Assembly (NCBI GenBank): GCA_938041435.1
Contig: CALISR010000019.1
Location: forward strand, 1-55,883
Reading direction: 5' to 3'
From: an uncultured Candidatus Saccharibacteria bacterium
Lineage (GTDB): Bacteria > Patescibacteriota > Saccharimonadia > Saccharimonadales > Saccharimonadaceae
DNA length: 55,883 nt
Shown: positions 16,265 to 24,037 of the stretch, piece by piece
Layout: each line of letters begins with the position of its first letter
Position numbering within the stretch: position 1 is the first letter of the stretch
Program-made: the position numbers and the translations under genes
Notes under the pieces: generated by a model
What the model was told of the DNA's origin: nothing
Seen by the model: the letters and a program-made list of their open reading frames with translations, nothing else
Databases searched by the model: none

Positions 16265-16405
16265 GCTCCACCTCCCCATCACTTCATCCGATGGAGTGTG
16301 AAAACAGATTGCAATAATCTGTTTTCAGCCCAGCGCAAGAGGTCGACATCCAGTGAATATCAACCCGTATAGTGTTCCGGAGGAGGGAGTGTGGGGAGGT
16401 GGAGC
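16265..16405 (+). ncRNA. copy 2 of three-copy structured RNA-like element
   Basis: The closing stem is the best of the three: GCTCCACCTCCCCA (16265-16278) pairs perfectly with its complement at 16392-16405, extended by CACT/AGTG across one bulged T. Hairpin A is AAACAGATT with AATCTGTTT. The linker CAGCCCAGCGCAAGA is identical to copy 3. Hairpin B is degenerate here: GGTCGACATCC against GAATATCAACC has three mismatches, each consistent with a G-to-A change. It lies between the GH1 and KwaB-like genes. No open frame is conserved with the other copies. Confidence 0.62.
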
Positions 16406-16541
16406 GTGAGAATACGTGAGAGTTTTGAGATCAACACCCTATGGCGAAATACAGAGCACTCCCGCTTGCTTGGTCGCTGGCCTCCAGATATTTTCTTGTC
16501 CAATAGCATGATACTAGCTAGACACAGAGAATATCTCTTCC

Positions 16542-17657
16542 CTACTCCGGCAATTGCTCATTCTCGCGCAAGATTTTCTTGCCGCGCATTTCGTATTTGA
16601 CGCCGGTCAGGTCGCTTGTGACGTAGTCGTCGTTGAGGAGATTAACAAAAACGGCTGCATCCTTGGCATCCATGATAATGATGCTCCCTGCCGCGTCGTC
16701 CGTCATCAGGCCAAGGCCCATTTCGTCGGCGTGGTCGATCAGTTGGTCTTGTGTCACCTGCGCCGGGTCGAGCTTTTGCAGTTTAGTCACCAGCGCTGGC
16801 GTATCGCGCACCAGGCGATCGAGCGTGAGCCCCTCAGGCAGGGTGAGCTTGAACTGCTGAGTGATGGCAGCGATCTTCTCCTCCGCCACAGCGTGCTTCT
16901 TGGCATCGTAGCCAAAAAGCCGGACGAATTTACTCTCGCTAAAGGCAAAGATATCGTTGCCGACGATCAACACCTGATTATCCGGCGTGATGCGTAGGCC
17001 AGCATCAGCCACAAATGGCTGGAACGACCCACCACTGTACATCCAGGCGGTTGCCCCCTTGAGCACCTGCGACTGGGGTAGCAGCTTGGCCACGAAGAAT
17101 GGTTCGCCATTTGTGCCCATCCGGAAGCGCGCAATGATACCCTTAACCTTCTTAAATTCATGATCACCTTCGTTGAAGGTCTCAAGATCTGCCTCGCTGT
17201 AGGTGATCTGCTCGATCACTTCCTGAGCATGCACTACCCGATCGAGTGTGGTGCGCTCAAGGACATTCTCCTCCGCCTTGGCCGCCTCGAAGTCCCGCAC
17301 CATCAGGCCAGTCGCTGCACCCGTCTGCACCGCCGTGATCATATCGTAGAGGAAGAGCACCTTGAGCTGCGCCTTGAGCTCAGCTGCATAGTTGGTGGCA
17401 TACACCGTATAGCCCTTGGTAAAGAGGAAGAGATCTACCTCCAGCTGGTCTTTGTCGCGATCGGCTTGGTTGGCCCAGAGGAAGATGTCAGTAGCATCGG
17501 TAGACGTGTCAGCAGTAGACTGTGCGGTAATATCTGTTTGCTGAGTCTCGGCATGAGTGGCTACGTCTGCATCACTCTGCGGCGCAGCAGCTAGCTCTGG
17601 TGACGTTACTGGGGTGGTATCGGTGGTGGGGGTTTGTGTGTTTGGTTCGTTATGCAT
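16542..17657 (-). CDS. KwaB-like protein (DUF4868), no KwaA partner
   Basis: A 371 aa protein with a Thr/Ala/Asp-rich disordered N-terminus of about 55 residues. The rest matches my memory of DUF4868: an N-terminal FLFTKGYTVYATNYAAELKA strand region, a GNDIFAFSESKFVRLFGYD motif, and a C-terminal LLNDDYVTSDLTG block. DUF4868 is the KwaB subunit of the Kiwa anti-phage system. KwaB normally works with the membrane protein KwaA, and no four-helix membrane gene is adjacent, so function is uncertain. A TAGAAT box 6 nt from the ATG suggests a leaderless mRNA. The gene is flanked by repeat copy 2 and a probable phase-variable gene. Confidence 0.65.
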   Translation of the reverse strand: MHNEPNTQTPTTDTTPVTSPELAAAPQSDADVATHAETQQTDITAQSTADTSTDATDIFLWANQADRDKDQLEVDLFLFTKGYTVYATNYAAELKAQLKVLFLYDMITAVQTGAATGLMVRDFEAAKAEENVLERTTLDRVVHAQEVIEQITYSEADLETFNEGDHEFKKVKGIIARFRMGTNGEPFFVAKLLPQSQVLKGATAWMYSGGSFQPFVADAGLRITPDNQVLIVGNDIFAFSESKFVRLFGYDAKKHAVAEEKIAAITQQFKLTLPEGLTLDRLVRDTPALVTKLQKLDPAQVTQDQLIDHADEMGLGLMTDDAAGSIIIMDAKDAAVFVNLLNDDYVTSDLTGVKYEMRGKKILRENEQLPE

Positions 17658-17698
17658 GTAGCTATTCTACTACAACTACACCTTTATAACTAAACTTG

Positions 17699-18521
17699 TT
17701 ACCGTTTGTTAGCTGCCGTATCGCCAATATAGTCAGCAAAATCAATATAGACACCATCCCAAAATATCCCTTCTTTGCCATCCATACGGCCACTCGCAAG
17801 AGAGTGACCTTGCGAGTTAAGCTCATATGGCAAGAGGAGGACTTGTGCGTTTTTGCCCAGCTGCGCTATTGTAGTATTGATCTGATCCATATAATGCCAT
17901 TCTCGAAACACTCCCCGTCGCTTACCATAATCCTGATCATAGCGACTCGATGCAGGATATGAAACAACATACAATGGCGTATTTTGGGTGTCGTCTTTTT
18001 CTACTTGGTAGCGAAAAGTATAGAGGTCCCGATTGACCGGACTATCTTTTCTTGTTATGCGGCCATTCTGACTCAGAGCATCATAATGCGAAACAAATGA
18101 TTGAATTTTCCCATCTCGATTTTTTGCAAAACCAGCCACACCAGTGCAGCCCATCAACCCGCTCGTCGCTATCACACCCGTCTCGTTTTTTTCAAGAAAC
18201 ACCCTTCCAGACGAGTTCATCTCTACATAGGCAATATCATGCGAATTAAGCTGCATGGTCGCTTGAGATTCCTTTACATACCCCAACATAATGAAGCTAG
18301 TATCTTTCATCTTTTCTCGAGCGCTAAGGAAACCACTATTCTGTCGGATGGAGGCAGTGCCTGTTGGTTGTTTTATGATGCTAGCTGTACCTGGTGATGT
18401 ATTTTCTGGTGTGATCACGCGATGGGTCGACAACTGGCCCAATGATTGGATGATTACGGAGTCTTTTATACTTCGGCGCTCAGCGCTGTCTGTTAAGGCT
18501 CTCTCTCTCTGGATTTGCCAT
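17699..18521 (-). CDS. probable phase-variable gene, out of frame at an (AG)6 tract
   Basis: A strong promoter and a perfect AAGGAG 5 nt before ATG 18521 begin a frame that ends after 13 codons because of an (AG)6 tract. With (AG)7 the same start reads through into the long frame ending at 17699 (about 274 aa). With (AG)5 it stops at once. As written, only a TTG at 18442 without a ribosome binding site would start the long frame (247 aa). The protein has a GLMGCTGVAGF...VSHYD segment, whose Cys-then-His spacing loosely recalls CheD/CNF1-type deamidases; this is only a guess. No membrane segment. Slipped-strand phase variation or a sequencing error would both explain it. Confidence 0.6.
18499..18510 (-). 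repeat. (AG)6 dinucleotide repeat at codons 4-8
   Basis: Six perfect AG units lie 11 nt downstream of an ATG with an ideal promoter and ribosome binding site. Gain of one unit restores the long downstream frame; the present count and loss of one unit both give early stops. Confidence 0.7.
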
Positions 18522-18549
18522 ATTTTCTCCTTATTGTCTAGATTACTTT

Positions 18550-18579
18550 ATTGTAAGAGATATCTAGGAGATTTGTCAA
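18550..18579 (-). promoter_or_regulatory. promoter of the phase-variable gene
   Basis: On the minus strand TTGACA (18574-18579), 18 nt and TACAAT (18550-18555), followed by a leader of about 23 nt that contains AAGGAG before the ATG at 18521. Confidence 0.7.
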
Positions 18580-18710
18580 TTAGCAAACTATGGGAGCTAC
18601 TGAGGTTTGCAACGCTCGTATAAGAGCTGAGCGTGTTATAAGAACATTCATTTTTGTTTACTGTAATCTATTGAGAAGCATGAAACGACCCCCGGAGGGA
18701 TAGCAATGCG

Positions 18711-20243
18711 CTACTGCACCGCATCCTCGCCAAAATGCTTTTGCAGTCGCATTTTTATCGAGCCTTCGTGCCGGCCGAGAGTACGGCTGAGCTGGCGGAT
18801 ACTCACGCCTTGGACGAAGGCCTGCTTGAGCGTCTCATCGTCAACCTTTGTCCATGGTTTGTAGGCGTTGGGGTGGGTCTGGCGCATTGTGGCGATCTTG
18901 GCCGCCCAGCTGGTGCTGCCAGTTTTGCTCGTCGGCTTCTTCTGCGGCGCGGTGGCACGCTGAGCAGCCTGTTCGCGCAGATGGGCAAAGCGCTCGGCAT
19001 CTTGGGCAGCCCGGGTACGCAGCTGCGTGTCGATGATGTATGCTTCATCGCTCATGGTAAGCGCCATCCGGTTGATACCAGTGAGATATATATTATCGAG
19101 GCTCTTAACGCGGCTCAGTGCCACATAGCCCATACCCGGGACGAAGGCTTTGCGTAGGTCGATGCGTGCACTATCGAGCGTCATCCCCTGGCTTTTGTGC
19201 ACAGTAATCGCCCAAGCCAGGCGCAGTGGCAGCTGCGAGATGCTGGCCCGCTTGCGCGTACCATCGCGCAGCTCCCAGGTGTCGGGCTGCATTGTCACCA
19301 CGTGGCCATTACGAAACTCCACCACCGGGTAGTCTGTGCCTGGCTCGAAGCCTGTTACCTGGCCAATACTCCCATTGACAAAGCGCCGCGCTTGGTCGTT
19401 CTTGATGGCCATCACCAGCGCACCCTGCTTGAGCACCAGCACCTCCGGCGCGAGGATGCTCCGCTGCAGCGTGTCGACGTAATTTTGCCCACCAGTGCTG
19501 CTGCGTTGGTACGATACTTCGTCGCCAGGCAGCTCAGCGAGGCGGGCTTGGTTGATCCGATCGACGTCGATATTAACAGTATGAAGCTCAGTCAGGTCGC
19601 TTTCGTGAGGTGGCTCTACCTCTGTGCGAGCCAGTAGTTGCTCGGCGTGGCGTCGGCGCAGGTCACCAGCTCGCATAGCCGTTAGGATGTCGAGCAGGGC
19701 GTCACCCTCTTGCTGGCGGTACTGCTGGTCGAGGTAGAGGATGGCTGGATCGAGCTGTCGCCAAGCCAGCGACTGCACCACAAAGCCCCCCTGTCGCCCA
19801 CCATCGCGGTTAACCGGTGGCAGCTGAAAGAAATCCCCACTCATCACTACCTGCAGCCCACCAAATGGCTGGCTTGGCACTTCGCGCACTCGGCGGCACA
19901 CTTCGTCGATCATATCCAGGCGGTAGTCGTGCAGCATACTAATCTCATCGATGATAAGCACATCTGTCTTAGCAATAATATCGCGCCGCGTCTTCGACAG
20001 GTGATCAAAAAAATTATTCGGCAAACTATCGTGGATGCCAATCCCCGCCCATGCGTGGATGGTGCTGCCACCCAGGTGAGTCGCCGCAAGCCCCGTCGTG
20101 GCAGTGACAGACACATACTTGCCATCCGCCCTACACTGGCGGATGAACTGCCCCAACACATACGTCTTGCCTGTGCCCGCTGGCCCTGTCAGCAGCGCAC
20201 TCTGGCTACTGAGCAAAATCTCCTGTGCAAGTGTCTGATCCAT
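18711..20243 (-). CDS. Pif1/RecD-like SF1B helicase with C-terminal HTH-like domain
   Basis: An ATP-dependent 5'-3' DNA helicase of 510 aa. Walker A is GPAGTGKT (residues 20-27), Walker B VLIIDEISM. Motif III appears as VVMSGDFFQLPP, and late motifs VHKSQGMTLD and GYVALSRVKS are typical of Pif1/RecD2. After residue 430 comes a Lys/Thr/Ser-rich linker and then a 45-residue helical domain (WTKVDDETLKQAF...RQLSRTLGRHEGS) resembling a SANT/HTH DNA-binding module. The ATG at 20243 was preferred over one 12 codons upstream because TATACT lies 7 nt before it, so the mRNA is probably leaderless. Confidence 0.88.
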   Translation of the reverse strand: MDQTLAQEILLSSQSALLTGPAGTGKTYVLGQFIRQCRADGKYVSVTATTGLAATHLGGSTIHAWAGIGIHDSLPNNFFDHLSKTRRDIIAKTDVLIIDEISMLHDYRLDMIDEVCRRVREVPSQPFGGLQVVMSGDFFQLPPVNRDGGRQGGFVVQSLAWRQLDPAILYLDQQYRQQEGDALLDILTAMRAGDLRRRHAEQLLARTEVEPPHESDLTELHTVNIDVDRINQARLAELPGDEVSYQRSSTGGQNYVDTLQRSILAPEVLVLKQGALVMAIKNDQARRFVNGSIGQVTGFEPGTDYPVVEFRNGHVVTMQPDTWELRDGTRKRASISQLPLRLAWAITVHKSQGMTLDSARIDLRKAFVPGMGYVALSRVKSLDNIYLTGINRMALTMSDEAYIIDTQLRTRAAQDAERFAHLREQAAQRATAPQKKPTSKTGSTSWAAKIATMRQTHPNAYKPWTKVDDETLKQAFVQGVSIRQLSRTLGRHEGSIKMRLQKHFGEDAVQ

Positions 20244-20286
20244 AGGCTCTAGTATACAAGGTTGTGGAGTGAGAGGCAAAAGAGGG

Positions 20287-21000
20287 TTATTTGGTCAAGC
20301 CAAACATCTGCATAACACGCCTACCAAGCAATGCAAGTCGACTCTTCGGCTTCATAGCAGCCTCTTGTGCTACAACAAACTTTTCTAGCTCCATCATGAT
20401 TTGCTCTGCATCTTTGCTCGATGGGTCAATCTCGGCAACTGTAGGATACGGTGATCCAGCTTCAGCAGGATCACTATGTGTCAGCTCAACAAACCGTATA
20501 TTGTCGCCTGCCACCAGCGCTCCCATTGCATAGTTGTCGTCCCAAGCAAAATCTGCAAATGTTGGATCTGGAGCTTTTTCTCCATCAGCAACAACCGATG
20601 CCTTAATAAGCATCATATATCCATCAGCTACTGGCTCTTTGCCAATCGTCCCCTGGTATTCTCCATAGGTAGGAAGCGCAACGACTGAACTATATATACC
20701 TTTAGAGTCATAGGCTACATAATCATGTGGCGTGTAGCAATGCGGGGTAATTGTTACCGGTTGGCATATTTCTGTTCGTGGGAAAATCTCGGTATCGAAG
20801 TGTACACCTGTCACAACTCTTAGTTGGTCCATCAATGCGATATCATGATCTATGTATTCTTCTACTATATCTGGATGATCTAAAGCCGATGTAAGTCTAT
20901 GCGCAAGCTCTGCTCTATATTTTTTCTCTTTTTCATCCAACGGTTTTTTGTCAATCCCCCGATATCGCTTCGTCATCAATGGCTGTTCACTTGGTCGCAT
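20287..21000 (-). CDS. hypothetical protein
   Basis: A soluble acidic protein of 237 aa with a charged helical N-terminus (KPLDEKEKKYRAELAHRLT), a beta-rich middle (YTPHDYVAYDSKGIYSSVVA) and a basic helical C-terminus. No family recognised. A GAGGTAGGG region precedes the ATG. The promoter is TTGACA-17-TACTCT and a TGTCA-N8-TGACA palindrome overlaps its -35, so a repressor may control it. Codon use looks less GC-rich than in neighbouring housekeeping genes. Confidence 0.6.
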   Translation of the reverse strand: MRPSEQPLMTKRYRGIDKKPLDEKEKKYRAELAHRLTSALDHPDIVEEYIDHDIALMDQLRVVTGVHFDTEIFPRTEICQPVTITPHCYTPHDYVAYDSKGIYSSVVALPTYGEYQGTIGKEPVADGYMMLIKASVVADGEKAPDPTFADFAWDDNYAMGALVAGDNIRFVELTHSDPAEAGSPYPTVAEIDPSSKDAEQIMMELEKFVVAQEAAMKPKSRLALLGRRVMQMFGLTK

Positions 21001-21042
21001 ATATCCCTACCTCTTGCTCTATTCAATTTGTTAATGTCATAT

Positions 21043-21083
21043 AGAGTACTCTCCCTTTCTGATTTTGTCAATGATAAATGACA
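21043..21083 (-). promoter_or_regulatory. promoter with palindromic operator
   Basis: TTGACA (21066-21071), 17 nt, TACTCT (21043-21048) on the minus strand. TGTCA and TGACA arms separated by 8 nt (plus-strand 21066-21070 and 21079-21083) overlap the -35, and a further ATGACAT lies downstream near the start site. Confidence 0.5.
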
Positions 21084-21172
21084 TATTATTACTACTTTAG
21101 CAAAGGGCGCATTGCTGAATATTTAAACCATGCAAAACGAGTACGGTTGGTTTTGCAATTTCCTGTCTTTCT

Positions 21173-22183
21173 CTACCGATCCCACACAAACCCCTCACCA
21201 AAGTGCCCCCAGCGAGCGGTTGGCTCGTAGATGGGCTGGGTGAGCTGGAGCGTAGTAATGATGCCATGCGGGCTGAGATCATAGCCTGTGATGGGCTGCT
21301 CTACCCCATCGATGATGGCAGTCGCCTCGACGGGTTGGTCGTGACCGATTGCATACGCCAGGCGCACCAACACCTCCTGCGCGTGGTGCTGTCGCAGATA
21401 ATCCACTGCAATGCGCCGCGCCATATATGCCGCCGAGCGGTCTACCTTAGTGGCGTCCTTACCACTAAAGGCCCCACCACCAATCGGCACGCGTGGCCCA
21501 TAATTGTCGACGATGAGCTTGCGCCCCGTCAAGCCAGCATCAGCCGCAAAGCCACCAATCTGCCAGTCCCCTGCTGGGTTACAGTGTAGCACTGGTACAT
21601 CATATTGCTTATCCTTAAAAAATGTGTTCACATACGTCTGCTGCTGGAGCCACTCCTCTACCGCCTCTGTTAATTCGTCTTTTGGGGCGTGTTGGAAGCT
21701 TGCAACAATTGCCGTTATCTGCCCACCACGCAGTGTTACTTGCGTTTTGCCATCGTAGAGCCAACGTTGATACAAAAATTGGTTCAATCGCCGCGCCAGC
21801 ACTGTTTCTAGCGGGAGCAGCTCTGGCGTTTCGTTGCAAGCATAGCCGATCATCACGCCTTGGTCACCTGCCCCGCCATCATCCACACCGCGAGCAATCT
21901 CTGGGCTCTGCTGAGCAATATGCTCAATTATCTCTACCTCATTCCCCGCCAAACGCTGCACAATCGGTGCCACTGCCACCGTCGCCTGCGACGTCACTTC
22001 GCCTGTCACAAACACCGTGCCATGGCCGCCGCACACTTCCACCGCCACGCGTGTCTGTGGGTCGCGGGCTAGATAAGCATCAAGGATGGCGTCGCTCATT
22101 TGGTCGCACAGCTTGTCGGGGTGGCCTGGGCTTACGCTCTCGGCGGTACGGAATTGTGCTGATGCTATAGTAGTTGCTGTCAT
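21173..22183 (-). CDS. metK: S-adenosylmethionine synthetase
   Basis: Makes SAM from methionine and ATP. Motifs visible: SVSPGHPDKLCDQ (ATP/metal binding, residues 17-28), GDQGVMIGYACNET, the PAGDWQIGGFAADAGLTGRK segment and GGGAFSGKDATKVDRSAAY. It ends WGHFGEGFVWDR, so the C-terminus is intact. At 336 aa it is shorter than the usual 380-400. ATG 22183 has AAGGGAG separated by T6. The upstream SAM riboswitch regulates it. Confidence 0.93.
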   Translation of the reverse strand: MTATTIASAQFRTAESVSPGHPDKLCDQMSDAILDAYLARDPQTRVAVEVCGGHGTVFVTGEVTSQATVAVAPIVQRLAGNEVEIIEHIAQQSPEIARGVDDGGAGDQGVMIGYACNETPELLPLETVLARRLNQFLYQRWLYDGKTQVTLRGGQITAIVASFQHAPKDELTEAVEEWLQQQTYVNTFFKDKQYDVPVLHCNPAGDWQIGGFAADAGLTGRKLIVDNYGPRVPIGGGAFSGKDATKVDRSAAYMARRIAVDYLRQHHAQEVLVRLAYAIGHDQPVEATAIIDGVEQPITGYDLSPHGIITTLQLTQPIYEPTARWGHFGEGFVWDR

Positions 22184-22228
22184 AAAAAACTCCCTTCTCT
22201 TATCCTGCACTGCCAGGCGAGAAAGGAG
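22184..22228 (-). terminator. riboswitch terminator that also hides the metK ribosome binding site
   Basis: CTCCTTTCTC and GAGAAGGGAG form a 10 bp stem (one G-U) followed by T6 (22184-22189) and then directly by the metK ATG. The 3' arm contains the AAGGGAG ribosome binding site, so the OFF fold both ends transcription at the start codon and masks translation initiation. Confidence 0.8.
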
Positions 22229-22247
22229 CTGCCTTCTTACGCGTCTC

Positions 22248-22346
22248 ATATCTTCCCTGCGCACAGGCTGAAATTAGCACCTTACTCGCTTCCCGAGCAG
22301 GTTGCTGGCGAGTCGTCGGGCCAGTCCCTCGTCGCACTCTGGATAT
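22248..22346 (-). promoter_or_regulatory. SAM-I (S-box) riboswitch upstream of metK
   Basis: On the minus strand the leader has the S-box core: GAGGGACTGGCCCGA, then GCAACC, AAGGTGCTAATTTCAGCC and a closing GGGAAGATATGAG. P1 is formed by GATAT/ATATC (22342-22346 with 22248-22252). S-box RNAs bind SAM and turn off methionine and SAM genes. An extended -10 (TG-C-TATACT, 22363-22371) lies just upstream. A terminator with the ribosome binding site in its stem follows. Confidence 0.9.
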
Positions 22347-22545
22347 TAGTGATATTGGTAATAGTATAGCATATATTTATGCTAGGAATACCTACCCTAT
22401 CGATGCAGCACAACGCGACAAGAAAGATGCAGCTGCCCAAGCTGCCGCTCAAGCAGCAGCCAACGCTCAGCGAGAGGAACAACGAGCTATTCAGCTGCTT
22501 GGCTACGATCCAAGGCTATTCAACGAGCTTGAACCTGGTACATAG
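22342..22545 (+). pseudogene. 5'-truncated gene remnant, divergent from metK
   Basis: An open plus-strand frame ends at TAG 22543-22545 with a plausible Ala/Gln-rich helical protein tail (PIDAAQRDKKDAAAQ ... QREEQRAIQLLGYDPRLF). Nothing upstream in frame is an ATG, GTG or TTG, and the frame runs back into the antisense of the riboswitch. It looks like the 3' part of a gene whose start was lost, or one using a rare start. Family unknown. Confidence 0.35.
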
Positions 22546-22600
22546 AGTATACATTCTTTTATACAGAGTAAGCACTCCGCAGCCAGATTTTCCATAACTA

Positions 22601-22626
22601 AAAAACCGGTCGCTATTGACCGGTTT
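22601..22626 (-). terminator. rnhA terminator
   Basis: AAACCGGTC and GACCGGTTT pair across a 6 nt loop; on the minus strand a T-run follows. It lies just after rnhA and could also serve plus-strand transcripts. Confidence 0.75.
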
Positions 22627-22634
22627 CTTGCTGC

Positions 22635-23075
22635 TCATTCCCCTCTAAGCCGCTCCCCGGCTCGTGCTCGGTTAGCCCATTGGTCGGCGAGCTCGTTTTG
22701 TTTATGGCCGTTGTGACCGCGCACCCAGATGAGCTTCGGCCGCACGGTGGTATAAAGCGCATAGGCTTCTTGCACGAGCTCGAGATTCTTGATGGGCCCG
22801 CTGCTCTTGCGCCAGCCCTTGGCTGCCCAGCCAGGTGCCCACTTGGTAAGGACATTGACCCAAAATTCGCTATCGGTATGGATCTCGCATTTCTCAGCCC
22901 CAGCCAACTGCATGGCTGCGATGAGGGCCATCCCCTCCATACGAATGTTCGTCGTGTTGCCTGGCTCGCTGCCCAGCGCTACGGGCTTACCCTGCTCAAT
23001 GACGGCGTAGCCACCCGGGCCAGGGTTGGGGCTGGCACTGCCATCAGTGTAGAAAATGCGCGGAGTAGCTACCAT
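22635..23075 (-). CDS. rnhA: ribonuclease HI
   Basis: Degrades the RNA of RNA-DNA hybrids. A 146 aa protein of normal length with FYTDGSASPNPGPGGY (first catalytic Asp), RMEGMALIAAM (Glu), IHTDSEFW (second Asp) and the late HNGHKQNELADQWAN (His and last Asp). All four carboxylates are present. The start at 23075 follows the stop of the upstream gene after 1 nt, so the two are co-translated. A longer frame reaching 23255 lies inside that upstream gene and was rejected. Confidence 0.93.
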   Translation of the reverse strand: MVATPRIFYTDGSASPNPGPGGYAVIEQGKPVALGSEPGNTTNIRMEGMALIAAMQLAGAEKCEIHTDSEFWVNVLTKWAPGWAAKGWRKSSGPIKNLELVQEAYALYTTVRPKLIWVRGHNGHKQNELADQWANRARAGERLRGE

Positions 23076-23076
23076 G

Positions 23077-23454
23077 CTAGTTACCGCGATCCACGCGCTG
23101 GAACTCCATCCAGTCTGATGGTCGATACCATTTCGTGTCATTGTTATAGCGCTCATCAAACTTCGCCTGGTGCCGCGCCAAGAAGTAATGCCTGCCAGCA
23201 TCGTGCTCGGCTTCGTAGCGGATATACATTTGGTCTGGATAATTCTTGGGTGCACCGCTGTAGAGCATCACATCCACTGCGCTGCCCGGGTTGAGTGTGT
23301 GCGACTCATTGCGCATATTCCCTAGATACTCCCAGCTCACAACCTTCACCTGCCGGTCGGACTCATTCTTGATGCGTGCCCACACGTCAATTTTCGACGC
23401 ACTCTCATTCCGTACATCAACACGCTCGACGCGCACTACCGGAAAATTACTCAT
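23077..23454 (-). CDS. hypothetical protein upstream of rnhA
   Basis: A 125 aa soluble protein with alternating strands (VVRVERVDVRNESASKIDVW, VKVVSWEYLGN), suggesting a small beta-sandwich, and an aromatic C-terminal half. No family recognised, no signal peptide. AAGGAG lies 9 nt before ATG 23454, and TATAAT is seen about 40 nt upstream. It forms a two-gene operon with rnhA. Confidence 0.6.
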   Translation of the reverse strand: MSNFPVVRVERVDVRNESASKIDVWARIKNESDRQVKVVSWEYLGNMRNESHTLNPGSAVDVMLYSGAPKNYPDQMYIRYEAEHDAGRHYFLARHQAKFDERYNNDTKWYRPSDWMEFQRVDRGN

Positions 23455-24037
23455 CTGCTTGTCTCCTTGTTTATGGGGTTATCGAGGTAATTATACCATA
23501 TGGTGTGTGAGATACGTGCTATATACGGCATTACGTTGATGCCGCGCACCATCACTACCCCTGTTATGGTCAAGAGCTCTGTCCTTACCTACGCTATATA
23601 TAGTGTGCCCATATCTAGTGTCTAAGGTGGTGTGGAAAAGTCGTGGAGATTTTTCACCGACACTAGACCACTGTTAGGTAGTCATTTTTTCGCTTTTACA
23701 CTGCTCTATAACTATCCAACCAACTATGTCTTTCACCTCGGGTGATGATAGGAAGTGAAAAACAAGGTAGCACCCTCATCACGCAAAGCAAACATCTCAT
23801 AGGCCTCGCAACACGTAATTTACATACCGAGTCACTACTTCACTACTTATCTTATCGAGTAGCTGCATAGCATACCAAGCTGGATATTCTATTAATAATA
23901 CCTATACCCCTACTGTCTATATACTACTAGCCTATTCTATAATCTACTCTCACAAACATCTTTCTTTGTCATAACGAGCCATACGTTGCTACAATAGTGG
24001 CATATAATTGCTATACGAATTATCCGGTACGGTTATT
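23455..24037. other. divergent intergenic region, no gene seen
   Basis: About 580 nt between the 23454 gene (minus) and the WYL regulator (plus). It holds the leftward TATAAT near 23500, a 52 nt hairpin (CTAGTGTC at 23615-23622 with GACACTAG at 23659-23666, and an inner GTGGAAAA with TTTTTCAC), and a TATAAT at 24003-24008 for the regulator. A tandem GTGGA-N6-GTGGA motif at 23632-23647 lies in the hairpin. No credible coding frame. Confidence 0.5.

Noticed and set aside
16265..16405. Three-copy element as a MITE or CRISPR-like repeat
   Set aside because: The terminal stems differ in sequence among copies, which does not fit fixed transposon ends. No target duplications are obvious and no spacer-repeat array exists in the window.
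16542..18521. Complete Kiwa system (KwaA plus KwaB)
   Set aside because: The neighbouring phase-variable protein has no membrane segments and cannot be KwaA; no other candidate lies nearby.
22282..22482. Minus-strand 66-codon frame upstream of metK
   Set aside because: It lies across the SAM riboswitch, whose structure explains the sequence.
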